Part shown: piece after piece, positions 9,766 through 15,534 of the stretch
Position numbering within the stretch: the stretch's first letter is position 1
How the letters are laid out: each line of letters opens with the position of its first letter
Assembly (NCBI RefSeq): GCF_003665155.1
Contig: NZ_RCFQ01000029.1
Location: 1-36,474, forward strand
From: Mariprofundus sp. EBB-1
GTDB lineage: Bacteria > Pseudomonadota > Zetaproteobacteria > Mariprofundales > Mariprofundaceae
Direction: 5' to 3'
Length of the DNA: 36,474 nucleotides
Program-made: the position numbers and the translations under genes
Notes under the pieces: generated by a model
Seen by the model: the letters and a program-made list of their open reading frames with translations, nothing else
The model's database searches: none
Told to the model about the DNA's origin: nothing

Positions 9766-10356
9766 CTATCTGCTACCTTCGATGATTAATTTTACTGCTT
9801 CTTTATCTTTCATCGGAATCATATTTTGGAGATGATTGTTGCTACTTTGCAGGGATGCCGCTTTGGCTCCGCCTTGTCTGGAAAATGGATAACCCTGTGG
9901 AATAAGTTCGCCAAGCATTTCACCAAGCTCAATCGCGTAGGGGCTGAGTTTACTCTCTTTCAACCATGGTGCATCAGGTTTGGTGTAAGATGTGTAAACG
10001 AGAAAGCATAGTGCAATAAGGCCGATGCCTCGCGCTGCGCCAAAAAACACACCCAGCGTTCGATCTGTTGCCGTTAATGCAGCGACATCAACCAATCGGC
10101 TAATGAGCGCTCCTACCAAACCAGCAACAATCATCACCACAACAAATACCATTGCAAAACCAGCGATATCAGCCACCGTTCCATTGGTAATCCATTGTCC
10201 AAGGAAATCACCCGATTGTCCTGATAAGCGGCTGGCAATGAAAAATGCAGCGACCAGTCCAAGTAATGAAATCACCTCATGCACAAAGCCGCGCCATAAT
10301 GATAACACCATCGATAAGCCAATAATCGCAATAAAAATATAATCAATAAAGTTCAA
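9766..10356 (-). CDS. cvpA: CvpA family membrane protein
   Basis: CvpA is an inner-membrane protein named for colicin V production. It is commonly found next to purF and linked to envelope homeostasis. This 196-aa version has four to five hydrophobic segments over the first 130 residues, including RGFVHEVISLLGLVAAFF and the conserved DRTLGVFFGAARG, followed by a soluble tail. A TTG start at 10356 is preferred: GAGAGG lies four bases upstream, and MNFIDYIF matches the usual N-terminus. A longer frame starting at 10395 lacks such a site. The stop is 59 bp before the purF start and the radA gene lies 45 bp upstream, so radA-cvpA-purF is probably one operon. Confidence 0.9.
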   Translation of the reverse strand: MNFIDYIFIAIIGLSMVLSLWRGFVHEVISLLGLVAAFFIASRLSGQSGDFLGQWITNGTVADIAGFAMVFVVVMIVAGLVGALISRLVDVAALTATDRTLGVFFGAARGIGLIALCFLVYTSYTKPDAPWLKESKLSPYAIELGEMLGELIPQGYPFSRQGGAKAASLQSSNNHLQNMIPMKDKEAVKLIIEGSR

Positions 10357-10401
10357 GTTGCCTCTCAATTCATTCCGGTAAATTACTAAAAACAAACAGT
10401 C

Positions 10402-11790
10402 TTATAGTATCTTTTGCGCAGCTTCGGATAAGTGTCTGACTGCCGTCAAGACAAGCGGTTTAGCATTGTCGCTGCGCATGTTAGCAATGATATTTGCCTT
10501 CTGCACCCTCTCATGATTTTCAGCTGGTAACAGTATGCGTGAGAAACCCAGGTTAACCGCTTCTTTGGCCCTGGCTTCAGGCTGGCCTACCGGCCGCACT
10601 TCGCCGGTTAAACCTACTTCTCCAAATACGGCGATATCTTCAGGCACGGGTTTATCCTGAAAGGCTGATACCATTGCCAAAAGGATAGCCAGATCAGCCG
10701 CCGGTTCTGCAATACGTGCGCCACCGGCAATATTAATATACACATCGTGTTGCGATAGTGGCAACCCGATACGGCGTTCCAGCACGGCCGTTAACATGCC
10801 AACCCGGTTAGCATCTACACCAACAGCAGAGCGCTTCGGTGTGGCATAGACAGTAGGGGCGATTAAGGCCTGTACTTCAACCATTAAGGGGCGTGTACCC
10901 TCCATACAGGCTAACACTACAGATCCTGGTGTATCCTTGGCTCGCTCTGCTAAAAACAGGCGAGAAGCGTCACGGATGCCGATCAGACCGCGATCACACA
11001 TTTCAAACACACCGATTTCACCAGCCGGGCCAAAGCGATTTTTTACCGCACGTAAAATGCGATGTGCATGGCCGCGATCACCTTCAAAGTAGATCACTGC
11101 ATCCACCATATGTTCAAGTACGCGTGGGCCTGCCAATGCCCCTTGTTTGGTGACGTGACCAACCAGAATCACTACATGGCCATGAGCTTTGGCATGTTGA
11201 ATAAGGGCTGCAGAGCAATCACGAACCTGTGAAACGGTACCCGGTGCACTGCTTAATCGGCTACTCACTGTGGTTTGGATCGAATCAATAATAACAGTGG
11301 ATGGTTTCAACTTGGCAATCGTTGCCAGTATAGATTCCAGTTCACAGGCAGAGATCAGTAGCAGATCATCGTGCAGGGCATCAATACGCTCACCACGCAG
11401 ATGTACCTGCTGAATAGATTCTTCACCGGTAATATATAATACGGTGCCATTCTTTTTGTCCGCAGCAAGTTTGGCTGCCGCTTGCAAAAGCAGCGTGGAT
11501 TTTCCAATACCGGGGTCACCTCCAATCAATACGGCAGAACCGGGTACTAAACCACCACCAAGTACGCGATCCAATTCTTCGATATAGGTAGAGCGGCGAG
11601 GGCTGTTTTCAAGGTTGATACTGGTGATAGAGGAGGCTTCTAATGCCTGGCCTTTTCCCACCGAGCGTATTGCTGCAGCTTCGATAACCTGTTCGGTCAC
11701 AGCATTCCAGTCACCACAATCGGTGCATTGTCCCATCCATTTGCGATGTTCAGCACCACAGCTTTGACAAACAAAAAGTGATTTAGCCAT
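10402..11790 (-). CDS. radA: DNA repair protein RadA
   Basis: RadA is a RecA-like hexameric ATPase and helicase that promotes branch migration of recombination intermediates. The N-terminal zinc finger has C8/C11 and C22/C25, Walker A is GDPGIGKST (91-99), and the RadA-specific KNRFG motif lies at 250-254. A Lon-protease-like C-terminal domain follows. The ATG at 11790 (462 aa) matches the family start MAKSLFVCQSCG. A TTG-initiated extension to 11838 has no support. No clear Shine-Dalgarno sequence precedes the ATG. Instead a 7-bp stem-loop abuts the start codon, described separately. Confidence 0.97.
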   Translation of the reverse strand: MAKSLFVCQSCGAEHRKWMGQCTDCGDWNAVTEQVIEAAAIRSVGKGQALEASSITSINLENSPRRSTYIEELDRVLGGGLVPGSAVLIGGDPGIGKSTLLLQAAAKLAADKKNGTVLYITGEESIQQVHLRGERIDALHDDLLLISACELESILATIAKLKPSTVIIDSIQTTVSSRLSSAPGTVSQVRDCSAALIQHAKAHGHVVILVGHVTKQGALAGPRVLEHMVDAVIYFEGDRGHAHRILRAVKNRFGPAGEIGVFEMCDRGLIGIRDASRLFLAERAKDTPGSVVLACMEGTRPLMVEVQALIAPTVYATPKRSAVGVDANRVGMLTAVLERRIGLPLSQHDVYINIAGGARIAEPAADLAILLAMVSAFQDKPVPEDIAVFGEVGLTGEVRPVGQPEARAKEAVNLGFSRILLPAENHERVQKANIIANMRSDNAKPLVLTAVRHLSEAAQKIL

Positions 11791-11792
11791 GG

Positions 11793-11818
11793 CAGCAGTG
11801 TAACTCGAAAAACTGCTG
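11793..11818 (-). promoter_or_regulatory. Stem-loop abutting the radA start codon
   Basis: CAGCAGT (11793-11799) and ACTGCTG (11812-11818) form a 7-bp stem with a 12-base loop, ending two bases before the radA ATG. The radA start lacks a visible Shine-Dalgarno sequence, so the hairpin could affect initiation. The structure is seen directly, and any regulatory role is inference. Confidence 0.35.
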
Positions 11819-11919
11819 ACTCCATCAGAATCTGACAAATCGTTTCAGGTCGGTTATTAAATAGTTCAAGGCTCACACAAAAAGATTGTAGTTCAGATGT
11901 TTTGAAATTCCATTTTTAA

Positions 11920-11936
11920 TGGTTAATGATTAACCA
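11920..11936. promoter_or_regulatory. 17-bp dyad TGGTTAATGATTAACCA
   Basis: This perfect inverted repeat has 8-bp arms around one central base, in the spacer between two divergent transcription units. That is a typical place for an operator. No regulator can be named. Confidence 0.4.
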
Positions 11937-12054
11937 ATCATTTCAGTGGTATAGATGAAGTCTATTAAGGTTATAGATATACAATAAATAGTGTGATGAT
12001 GCCTGGCTTCCCCTGACATTATGGCTATGAAAAGCTCAAACCTGGGTAATGGGA

Positions 12055-12074
12055 TATCCCAAGTTCTTGGGATA
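12055..12074 (+). promoter_or_regulatory. Palindromic operator copy 1 of 3
   Basis: TATCCCAAGTTCTTGGGATA is a perfect palindrome with 9-bp arms around TT. The core ATCCCAAGTTCTTGGGAT (12056-12073) followed by ACCG recurs at 13096 and 15467. Its centre is 64.5 bp upstream of the lipoprotein ATG, exactly as in copy 2. At the spacing where copies 2 and 3 carry GATAAT this copy has only CAAGCA (12095-12100), so its -10 element is degenerate or placed elsewhere. It is most likely a regulator-binding site. Confidence 0.65.
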
Positions 12075-12128
12075 CCGCCCCCTGTTTTTATTCGCAAGCA
12101 TGCGTCTTGTGAAAACAGGAGGTAAAAA

Positions 12129-12284
12129 ATGAATTCAATCATAACAACCATTTTCGCATTGCTCATTGCCATGTTTCTACTGGCCTCATGCGGAGGCGGA
12201 GGCAACGGTGCAGCTGCACCAGCTGCAGCACCCACCACTCTGACCTGGGATCAGGCCAACTGGGGCGCGGTGAACTGGCAATGA
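12129..12284 (+). CDS. 51-residue lipoprotein
   Basis: This very small gene has a near-perfect ribosome-binding site (AGGAGGT, then five A residues) and encodes 51 aa. A hydrophobic signal peptide ends in the lipobox LLASC (Cys21), so the mature product is a lipid-anchored peptide of about 31 residues. A Gly-rich and then Ala/Pro-rich linker leads to a Trp-rich end, TWDQANWGAVNWQ. No family is recognised. The Trp-Asn-rich end may be a binding or interaction motif. It is the first gene after operator copy 1 and is followed after 44 bp by the gene for a larger secreted protein, so the two are probably co-expressed. Confidence 0.78.
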   Translation: MNSIITTIFALLIAMFLLASCGGGGNGAAAPAAAPTTLTWDQANWGAVNWQ

Positions 12285-12328
12285 ATAACGCAATGGTAAA
12301 TCAATCAATAGAAACAGGGAGAAATAAT

Positions 12329-13000
12329 ATGAAACAGATATTTATTGCCGTGGCGGCATCATTAATAATGACATCAACAGCGTCAGCTGGCGTACTGACC
12401 ATTCCAAATACTTTTACCGCCGGATCTCCGGCTGTGGCTGCCGATGTGAATGCCAACTTTGCTGCCGGCAAAACAGCGGTGGATGATAACAATACACGCA
12501 TCACAGCCAACACAGCATCAGCTGGGACCAACACAACTGATATAGCAGCCAACGTATCCAATATCACGACATTGCAAAATTCAAAAGCAGGGTATGCTAC
12601 TGCTGTTAATAATAGTGGGAGCCCCACTACAATAATAGCAATGACAACTACTGGGCAGGCAATTGTTACGCTAACCATAACTGCTCCAGCAAATGGATTT
12701 GCAATTGTTACAGGGAAAGCATTTTCAGTGGTAAATCATACCATGGGTACCATGCACCTTGTTGGAATGAAAATTTCTACCACTTCTGGAGATGTAGCAG
12801 CAGGTTATGATCTGTCGGTATCACAGGCTGCTTCTCAACAACCAACGGCAGGGTATGGAAAAATGATATCTGCTAATGCAGTAATACCAGTTGTTGCCGG
12901 GGCCAATATCATTTACCTGAATGCCTACGCTCCTGTGGGAGCAGGCCACAACATACAGCAGCCTAAATTGACCGCGATTTATGTACCCAATGCGTACTAA
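12329..13000 (+). CDS. Secreted protein with coiled-coil stalk and beta-rich head, unknown function
   Basis: This 223-aa protein has a clear Sec signal peptide (MKQIFIAVAASLIMTSTASA, cleavage before GVLT). Next comes the motif FTAGSPAVAADVNANF, which I have seen at the N-terminus of fibre-like or uncharacterised exported proteins. A region of regularly spaced Asn/Thr/Ala heptads (about 45-85) resembles a trimeric coiled-coil stalk. The C-terminal 130 residues are rich in Thr/Val/Gly and predicted beta strands, like a jelly-roll head. The start at 12329 is supported by AGGGAG seven bases upstream; the longer open frame from 12188 overlaps the lipoprotein gene. A strong terminator lies 43 bp downstream. 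The fibre-like reading is inference. Confidence 0.78.
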   Translation: MKQIFIAVAASLIMTSTASAGVLTIPNTFTAGSPAVAADVNANFAAGKTAVDDNNTRITANTASAGTNTTDIAANVSNITTLQNSKAGYATAVNNSGSPTTIIAMTTTGQAIVTLTITAPANGFAIVTGKAFSVVNHTMGTMHLVGMKISTTSGDVAAGYDLSVSQAASQQPTAGYGKMISANAVIPVVAGANIIYLNAYAPVGAGHNIQQPKLTAIYVPNAY

Positions 13001-13010
13001 CCTTTTAGGA

Positions 13011-13029
13011 AAAGGGGACGCAACCCTTT
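13011..13029 (+). repeat. Short hairpin repeat, copy 1
   Basis: AAAGGG (13011-13016) and CCCTTT (13024-13029) enclose the loop GACGCAA. The same stem with the loop AGCGCAA occurs at 16961-16979, and a longer-loop variant occurs at 15220-15249. Upstream, CCTTTT (13001-13006) can pair with AAAAGG instead, so two folds compete. The hairpin sits just after the stop of the secreted-protein gene. Confidence 0.6.
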
Positions 13030-13043
13030 AATGAGTGAATATG

Positions 13044-13077
13044 GGCGGTTACTGTGAACACAGTGGTCGCCTTTTTT
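13044..13077 (+). terminator. Rho-independent terminator
   Basis: A 13-bp stem (13044-13056 with 13059-13071, including G-U pairs) is followed by six T residues at 13072-13077. It closes the transcription unit of the 51-residue lipoprotein and the secreted fibre-like protein. Confidence 0.88.
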
Positions 13078-13095
13078 CGTTCTGGCTGATCAGGC

Positions 13096-13140
13096 ATCCC
13101 AAGTTCTTGGGATACCGGATCTTTCAAAAGCGTTGATAAT
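13096..13140 (+). promoter_or_regulatory. Palindromic operator copy 2 with -10 box
   Basis: ATCCCAAGTTCTTGGGAT (13096-13113) is followed after 21 bp by GATAAT (13135-13140), which looks like a sigma-70 -10 box. No TTGACA-like -35 element is present at the proper distance. If transcription starts about 7 bases after the -10 box, the palindrome is centred near -42, the position used by class II activators. It precedes the three-gene membrane protein/lipoprotein unit. Confidence 0.65.
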
Positions 13141-13168
13141 GAGCTTATAGATTGATCTGGAGTGAGAC

Positions 13169-13573
13169 ATGAGTGATTCAAAAGAAGAAGTGGCTGTAGA
13201 AGAGTTATCAGCCGAGGGAAAAGAGAAAGCCAAAAGTGAGGCTTTGACGATTGCCATAGGTGGCTCTCTGGCTGTTGCTGTGGTGATAAGTTACTTTGGA
13301 TCGAGCTTCGTTTTCCTGTTTGCAATATTATTGATTGGTATACATAACCACTCTTCCATTTTGGGCTTTGTTGAAAAAGTGCCCGCATTTGCAGTGGTGG
13401 TTGTGGTTGCATTGGTGTCTCTGAATCTGAGCGGATCTGATGGCGGTTACTCAGGTTATTCTACAGCTGGCGGTGTTGAGCGCGTTGATGGTATGACAAC
13501 CGGTCAACTCGATGGCCGGGACTGCACGCTGGTCTCTCTGCCGGGTGGGCAGTCCATGATGGATTGTGATTGA
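13169..13573 (+). CDS. Two-helix membrane protein, unknown function
   Basis: The 134-aa product starts with a charged Glu/Lys-rich N-terminus (about 25 residues). Two hydrophobic segments (about 27-62 and 72-88) separated by a short His-containing loop follow. It ends in a polar tail of about 45 residues with a CTLVSLPGGQSMMDC pattern whose two cysteines could form a disulfide if the tail is periplasmic. A GGAG lies nine bases before the ATG. No family is recognised. It is the first gene after operator copy 2 and is followed by two lipoprotein genes on the same strand, suggesting a small envelope-associated operon. Confidence 0.78.
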   Translation: MSDSKEEVAVEELSAEGKEKAKSEALTIAIGGSLAVAVVISYFGSSFVFLFAILLIGIHNHSSILGFVEKVPAFAVVVVVALVSLNLSGSDGGYSGYSTAGGVERVDGMTTGQLDGRDCTLVSLPGGQSMMDCD

Positions 13574-13607
13574 TACCTCACTGAATGAATGACCAGGTGA
13601 TTGCAAG

Positions 13608-14099
13608 GTGACGAGAGTTTTACTGATTTTCTCAATGCTGTTGCTTATCACTACAGCTTGTTCTGCACCTGCGCAGCAGGTGGGTGCTCTGCCTCAATTC
13701 TCCCAATATCCGGCAATAGAGATTTATAGTGCTCCTGCAGTTGCAGTTACACTCAACGGCGAGCCAAACATATTCCGAACACGTCTCAAAAATGCTGCAA
13801 AGCAGTCAGTAAACTTTGCCGGTGAATATGTGCTCACTACATGGGGTTGTGGTGCAAGCTGTATCTATGGCGCTGTGGTCAACCTTAAAACAGGTGAGGT
13901 GGTGTTTTTACCAGCCTCTTTCCATGTTGGCTTGCTTGAATCGGAACCTCTGCGATTTCACTCCAACAGCCGCCTGCTGGTCATGAGAGGTGCTTTGAGT
14001 GAAGGGGGGGAGCATGCAGCGCATTATTATGAATATACCGGAGGCAAGTTTATGCACCTCAAAACAGTGCCGATTGGCGGGCGGAGTGATGAACAGTGA
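13608..14099 (+). CDS. Lipoprotein of an uncharacterised WGCG-motif family
   Basis: This 163-aa protein starts at GTG (13608) with AGGTGA upstream. The signal peptide ends in a probable lipobox (ITTAC, Cys18). The core contains FRTRLKNAAKQSVNFAGEY, then TTWGCGASC and a segment on the pattern of VVNLKTGEVVFLP. I recognise this arrangement, NFAG-Y followed by WGCG-x2-C, from a widespread family of uncharacterised proteobacterial exported proteins. The two cysteines of the WGCG motif may be disulfide-bonded or bind metal. Its stop overlaps the next start (GTGA), so the two lipoproteins are probably made in similar amounts. Confidence 0.82.
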   Translation: MTRVLLIFSMLLLITTACSAPAQQVGALPQFSQYPAIEIYSAPAVAVTLNGEPNIFRTRLKNAAKQSVNFAGEYVLTTWGCGASCIYGAVVNLKTGEVVFLPASFHVGLLESEPLRFHSNSRLLVMRGALSEGGEHAAHYYEYTGGKFMHLKTVPIGGRSDEQ

Positions 14100-14485
14100 G
14101 AGTTAGTCTTTTTGTTTTAATGCTGCTGCTTCTTTCCGGCTGTGGAGTAAAACAGTTCACCTATAGTCACATCTTGAATGTTGACTCTGAACTAAAAGAT
14201 CACTGTATTCGTAAAGCTTTGAAAGAGACTCCCGGCGTATTAAAAGTGACTGTTCCCTCTGAGAAGTCTGACAGAAATGAGTCGCAGGCATTTTTGGTGA
14301 GCGGAAAACAGGGGCATATATCCGTATATCGATATGGCTATCAACAGCGACTGCTAGAGTTACAATATCAACATAGAGGTTCTCATCTTCCGAGTGAAAA
14401 AGAGTATGCCAAATACGATGTTATTTTATGGCAGATCGAGCATTCACTGCTTGATACCTGTGGCACATCTGAAGCTGTCCAGTAA
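14096..14485 (+). CDS. Small lipoprotein, unknown function
   Basis: This 129-aa product starts at a GTG that overlaps the preceding stop codon (GTGA). The signal peptide is followed by the lipobox LLSGC (Cys16), so it should be a lipid-anchored envelope protein. The mature part is mixed alpha/beta and contains two further cysteines, one near the middle (DHC) and one near the end (DTC). I recognise no domain. Its only context is that it is the third gene of the unit driven from operator copy 2. It converges on the toxin gene downstream. Confidence 0.72.
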   Translation: MRVSLFVLMLLLLSGCGVKQFTYSHILNVDSELKDHCIRKALKETPGVLKVTVPSEKSDRNESQAFLVSGKQGHISVYRYGYQQRLLELQYQHRGSHLPSEKEYAKYDVILWQIEHSLLDTCGTSEAVQ

Positions 14486-14546
14486 CGCATGCCCATTTAG
14501 ATTAGTGCGTAAACCGGAAAGCTGTGCTCTGGCTCTCAATGAGCAT

Positions 14547-14876
14547 TCAGATTTGTATCAGACGTTGAAGCAGCAGGTCGATAAAATCACGCCTTCCATC
14601 AATGACAGCTACAACATATACAACCTCTTTTCGAATGCGGTAAATGATTCTCCAGGGTGTTTCGGATAACTGACGATATTGAAAAACCCCGATATCCTGT
14701 AGCTCAGGAACAATCCTGCCTCGGTTAGGCATGTTAAACAGCGCATCTGCTCGTAGCTCCAGGCGATCAAGAATGCTCAATGCGGTTTCAGCTCCACGAT
14801 CTTCAGCGATATATTCAATGATTCCGTTTAGGTCATGGGTTGCTGTATCGGTCCACAGTACTTCATATTCAGCCAT
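14547..14876 (-). CDS. ParE/RelE-superfamily toxin
   Basis: This 109-aa protein has the ParE-like layout: an N-terminal helical region with the pattern IIEYIAED, then GRIVPEL, YRQL, WRIIYRI and a terminal VAVIDGRRDF. The family includes gyrase poisons (ParE) and ribosome-dependent mRNases (RelE), and the sequence alone does not decide which applies. The RRD near the C-terminus favours the ParE-like branch. The start overlaps the end of the antitoxin gene by 8 bp, in the antitoxin-first order usual for these systems, and both run opposite to the surrounding genes. Confidence 0.9.
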   Translation of the reverse strand: MAEYEVLWTDTATHDLNGIIEYIAEDRGAETALSILDRLELRADALFNMPNRGRIVPELQDIGVFQYRQLSETPWRIIYRIRKEVVYVVAVIDGRRDFIDLLLQRLIQI

Positions 14877-15150
14877 CGTTATTTTCAGCTTTCAGGCGCT
14901 CTCGGATATTTTTGAACACATCTTTTTGCGATGTCAGGTGCTCATGCTGAATGTCAGTCTCGCCCTGAACCATCAGGCGTAGCATGGCGAGAGATTTCTG
15001 CCGTTTCTGGTACTGAGTATAGTCTTCCACTACCGCACTGGCATGACCATTCTGTGTCAAAATAAGGGGCTCACTCGACTCTTTTAAGGCATTGATCTGC
15101 TGACTGGCCTCGGATTTGAATTGAGTAAGACTGATAATTGATTCGCGCAT
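14869..15150 (-). CDS. Phd/YefM-type antitoxin
   Basis: This 93-aa partner of the toxin has the Phd/YefM N-terminal DNA-binding fold (ISLTQFKSEASQQINALKES, then EPLILTQNGHASAVV, at about residues 6-45). A helical C-terminal part should wrap the toxin. I chose the ATG at 15150 because AAGGAG lies six bases upstream and the family starts there. The open frame to 15210 would add 20 unconserved residues. The pair is expected to repress its own promoter just upstream, between 15151 and the hairpin repeat at 15220. Confidence 0.9.
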   Translation of the reverse strand: MRESIISLTQFKSEASQQINALKESSEPLILTQNGHASAVVEDYTQYQKRQKSLAMLRLMVQGETDIQHEHLTSQKDVFKNIRERLKAENNDG

Positions 15151-15219
15151 CAACGGCTCCTTATTCGAACTGAATTCGGGTATGTTAATTGATTTCTTTG
15201 AAGTAGACAAACGCGTGGA

Positions 15220-15249
15220 AAAGGGGATGGCAGTGGGGCGCTACCCTTT
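15220..15249 (+). repeat. Hairpin repeat, copy 2 (interrupted form)
   Basis: This copy begins with GGAAAAGGGGA like copy 1, has about 10 extra bases in the loop, and ends with CGCTACCCTTT. AAAGGG (15220-15225) can still pair with CCCTTT (15244-15249). The miniature transposable element has inserted directly after it at TTAA. The sequence right of the element (TGAGTGAA and beyond) continues the match to copy 1. Confidence 0.55.
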
Positions 15250-15251
15250 AA

Positions 15252-15411
15252 CCCGGACTATTCATAAATACTATTGCGCCCTTGCTTGTCCCTTTGCCTG
15301 CAACAAATTCTTCACCAGTTGTCTGTATGCACTGCTACGCACGCCTTCTTCAAAATCCGTTGCAAACAAACGTCCGGTGCAATCATCACAACGATTCATG
15401 AATAATCCGGG
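15252..15411. mobile_element. 160-bp miniature inverted-repeat element with TTAA target duplication
   Basis: The ends are CCCGGACTATTCAT (15252-15265) and ATGAATAATCCGGG (15398-15411), inverted repeats with one mismatch in 14. They are flanked on both sides by TTAA (15248-15251 and 15412-15415). Removing the element and one TTAA gives ACCCTTTAATGAGTGAA, which matches the uninterrupted paralogous site at 13024-13040. It encodes no transposase and must have been moved in trans. IS1380-type transposases use four-base TTAA-like targets, so they are candidate movers. That last step is from general knowledge and not proven here. Confidence 0.8.
15271..15399 (-). CDS. Possible 42-residue ORF inside the miniature element
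   Basis: On the minus strand an ATG inside the right inverted repeat opens a 42-codon frame ending at TAG (15271-15273), filling nearly the whole element. It begins MNRCDDCTGRLF and continues as a plausible helical, charged peptide with a CxxC-like pair. There is no clear ribosome-binding site, since the terminal repeat lies upstream. It could be a relic of the parent element's coding sequence, a small passenger gene, or chance. I do not recognise it. Confidence 0.3.
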   Translation of the reverse strand: MNRCDDCTGRLFATDFEEGVRSSAYRQLVKNLLQAKGQARAQ

Positions 15412-15466
15412 TTAATGAGTGAAGATAGGCGCATGCTGTGAAAGTGCTGATTTTAGTCGATCGGGC

Positions 15467-15511
15467 ATCCCAAATTCTTGGGATACCGCACTTTCATTTT
15501 CCTTCGATAAT
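15467..15511 (+). promoter_or_regulatory. Palindromic operator copy 3 with -10 box
   Basis: ATCCCAAATTCTTGGGAT (15467-15484) differs from copy 2 at one base, leaving 7-bp arms. GATAAT follows at 15506-15511, exactly 21 bp downstream as in copy 2. The flanks GATCNGGC and ACCG are also shared with copy 2. It precedes the first of two tandem secreted-protein genes; the palindrome centre is 59.5 bp before the ATG. Confidence 0.65.
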
Positions 15512-15534
15512 AGAGACTGTGATAGGAGGTTCCC

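Larger units (their letters stand above)
11791..12128. other. Divergent intergenic region between radA and the lipoprotein gene
   Basis: This 338-bp AT-rich region holds the divergent promoters of radA (minus strand) and the accessory block (plus strand). I see no gene in it. It contains a stem-loop next to the radA start, a 17-bp dyad at 11920-11936, and the first copy of the block's palindromic operator at 12055-12074. Each is listed on its own. Confidence 0.6.

Noticed and set aside
9707-9766. N-terminal extension of PurF from the GTG at 9766
   Set aside because: The ATG at 9706 has AAGGAA at the right distance and gives a propeptide of normal length before the catalytic Cys.
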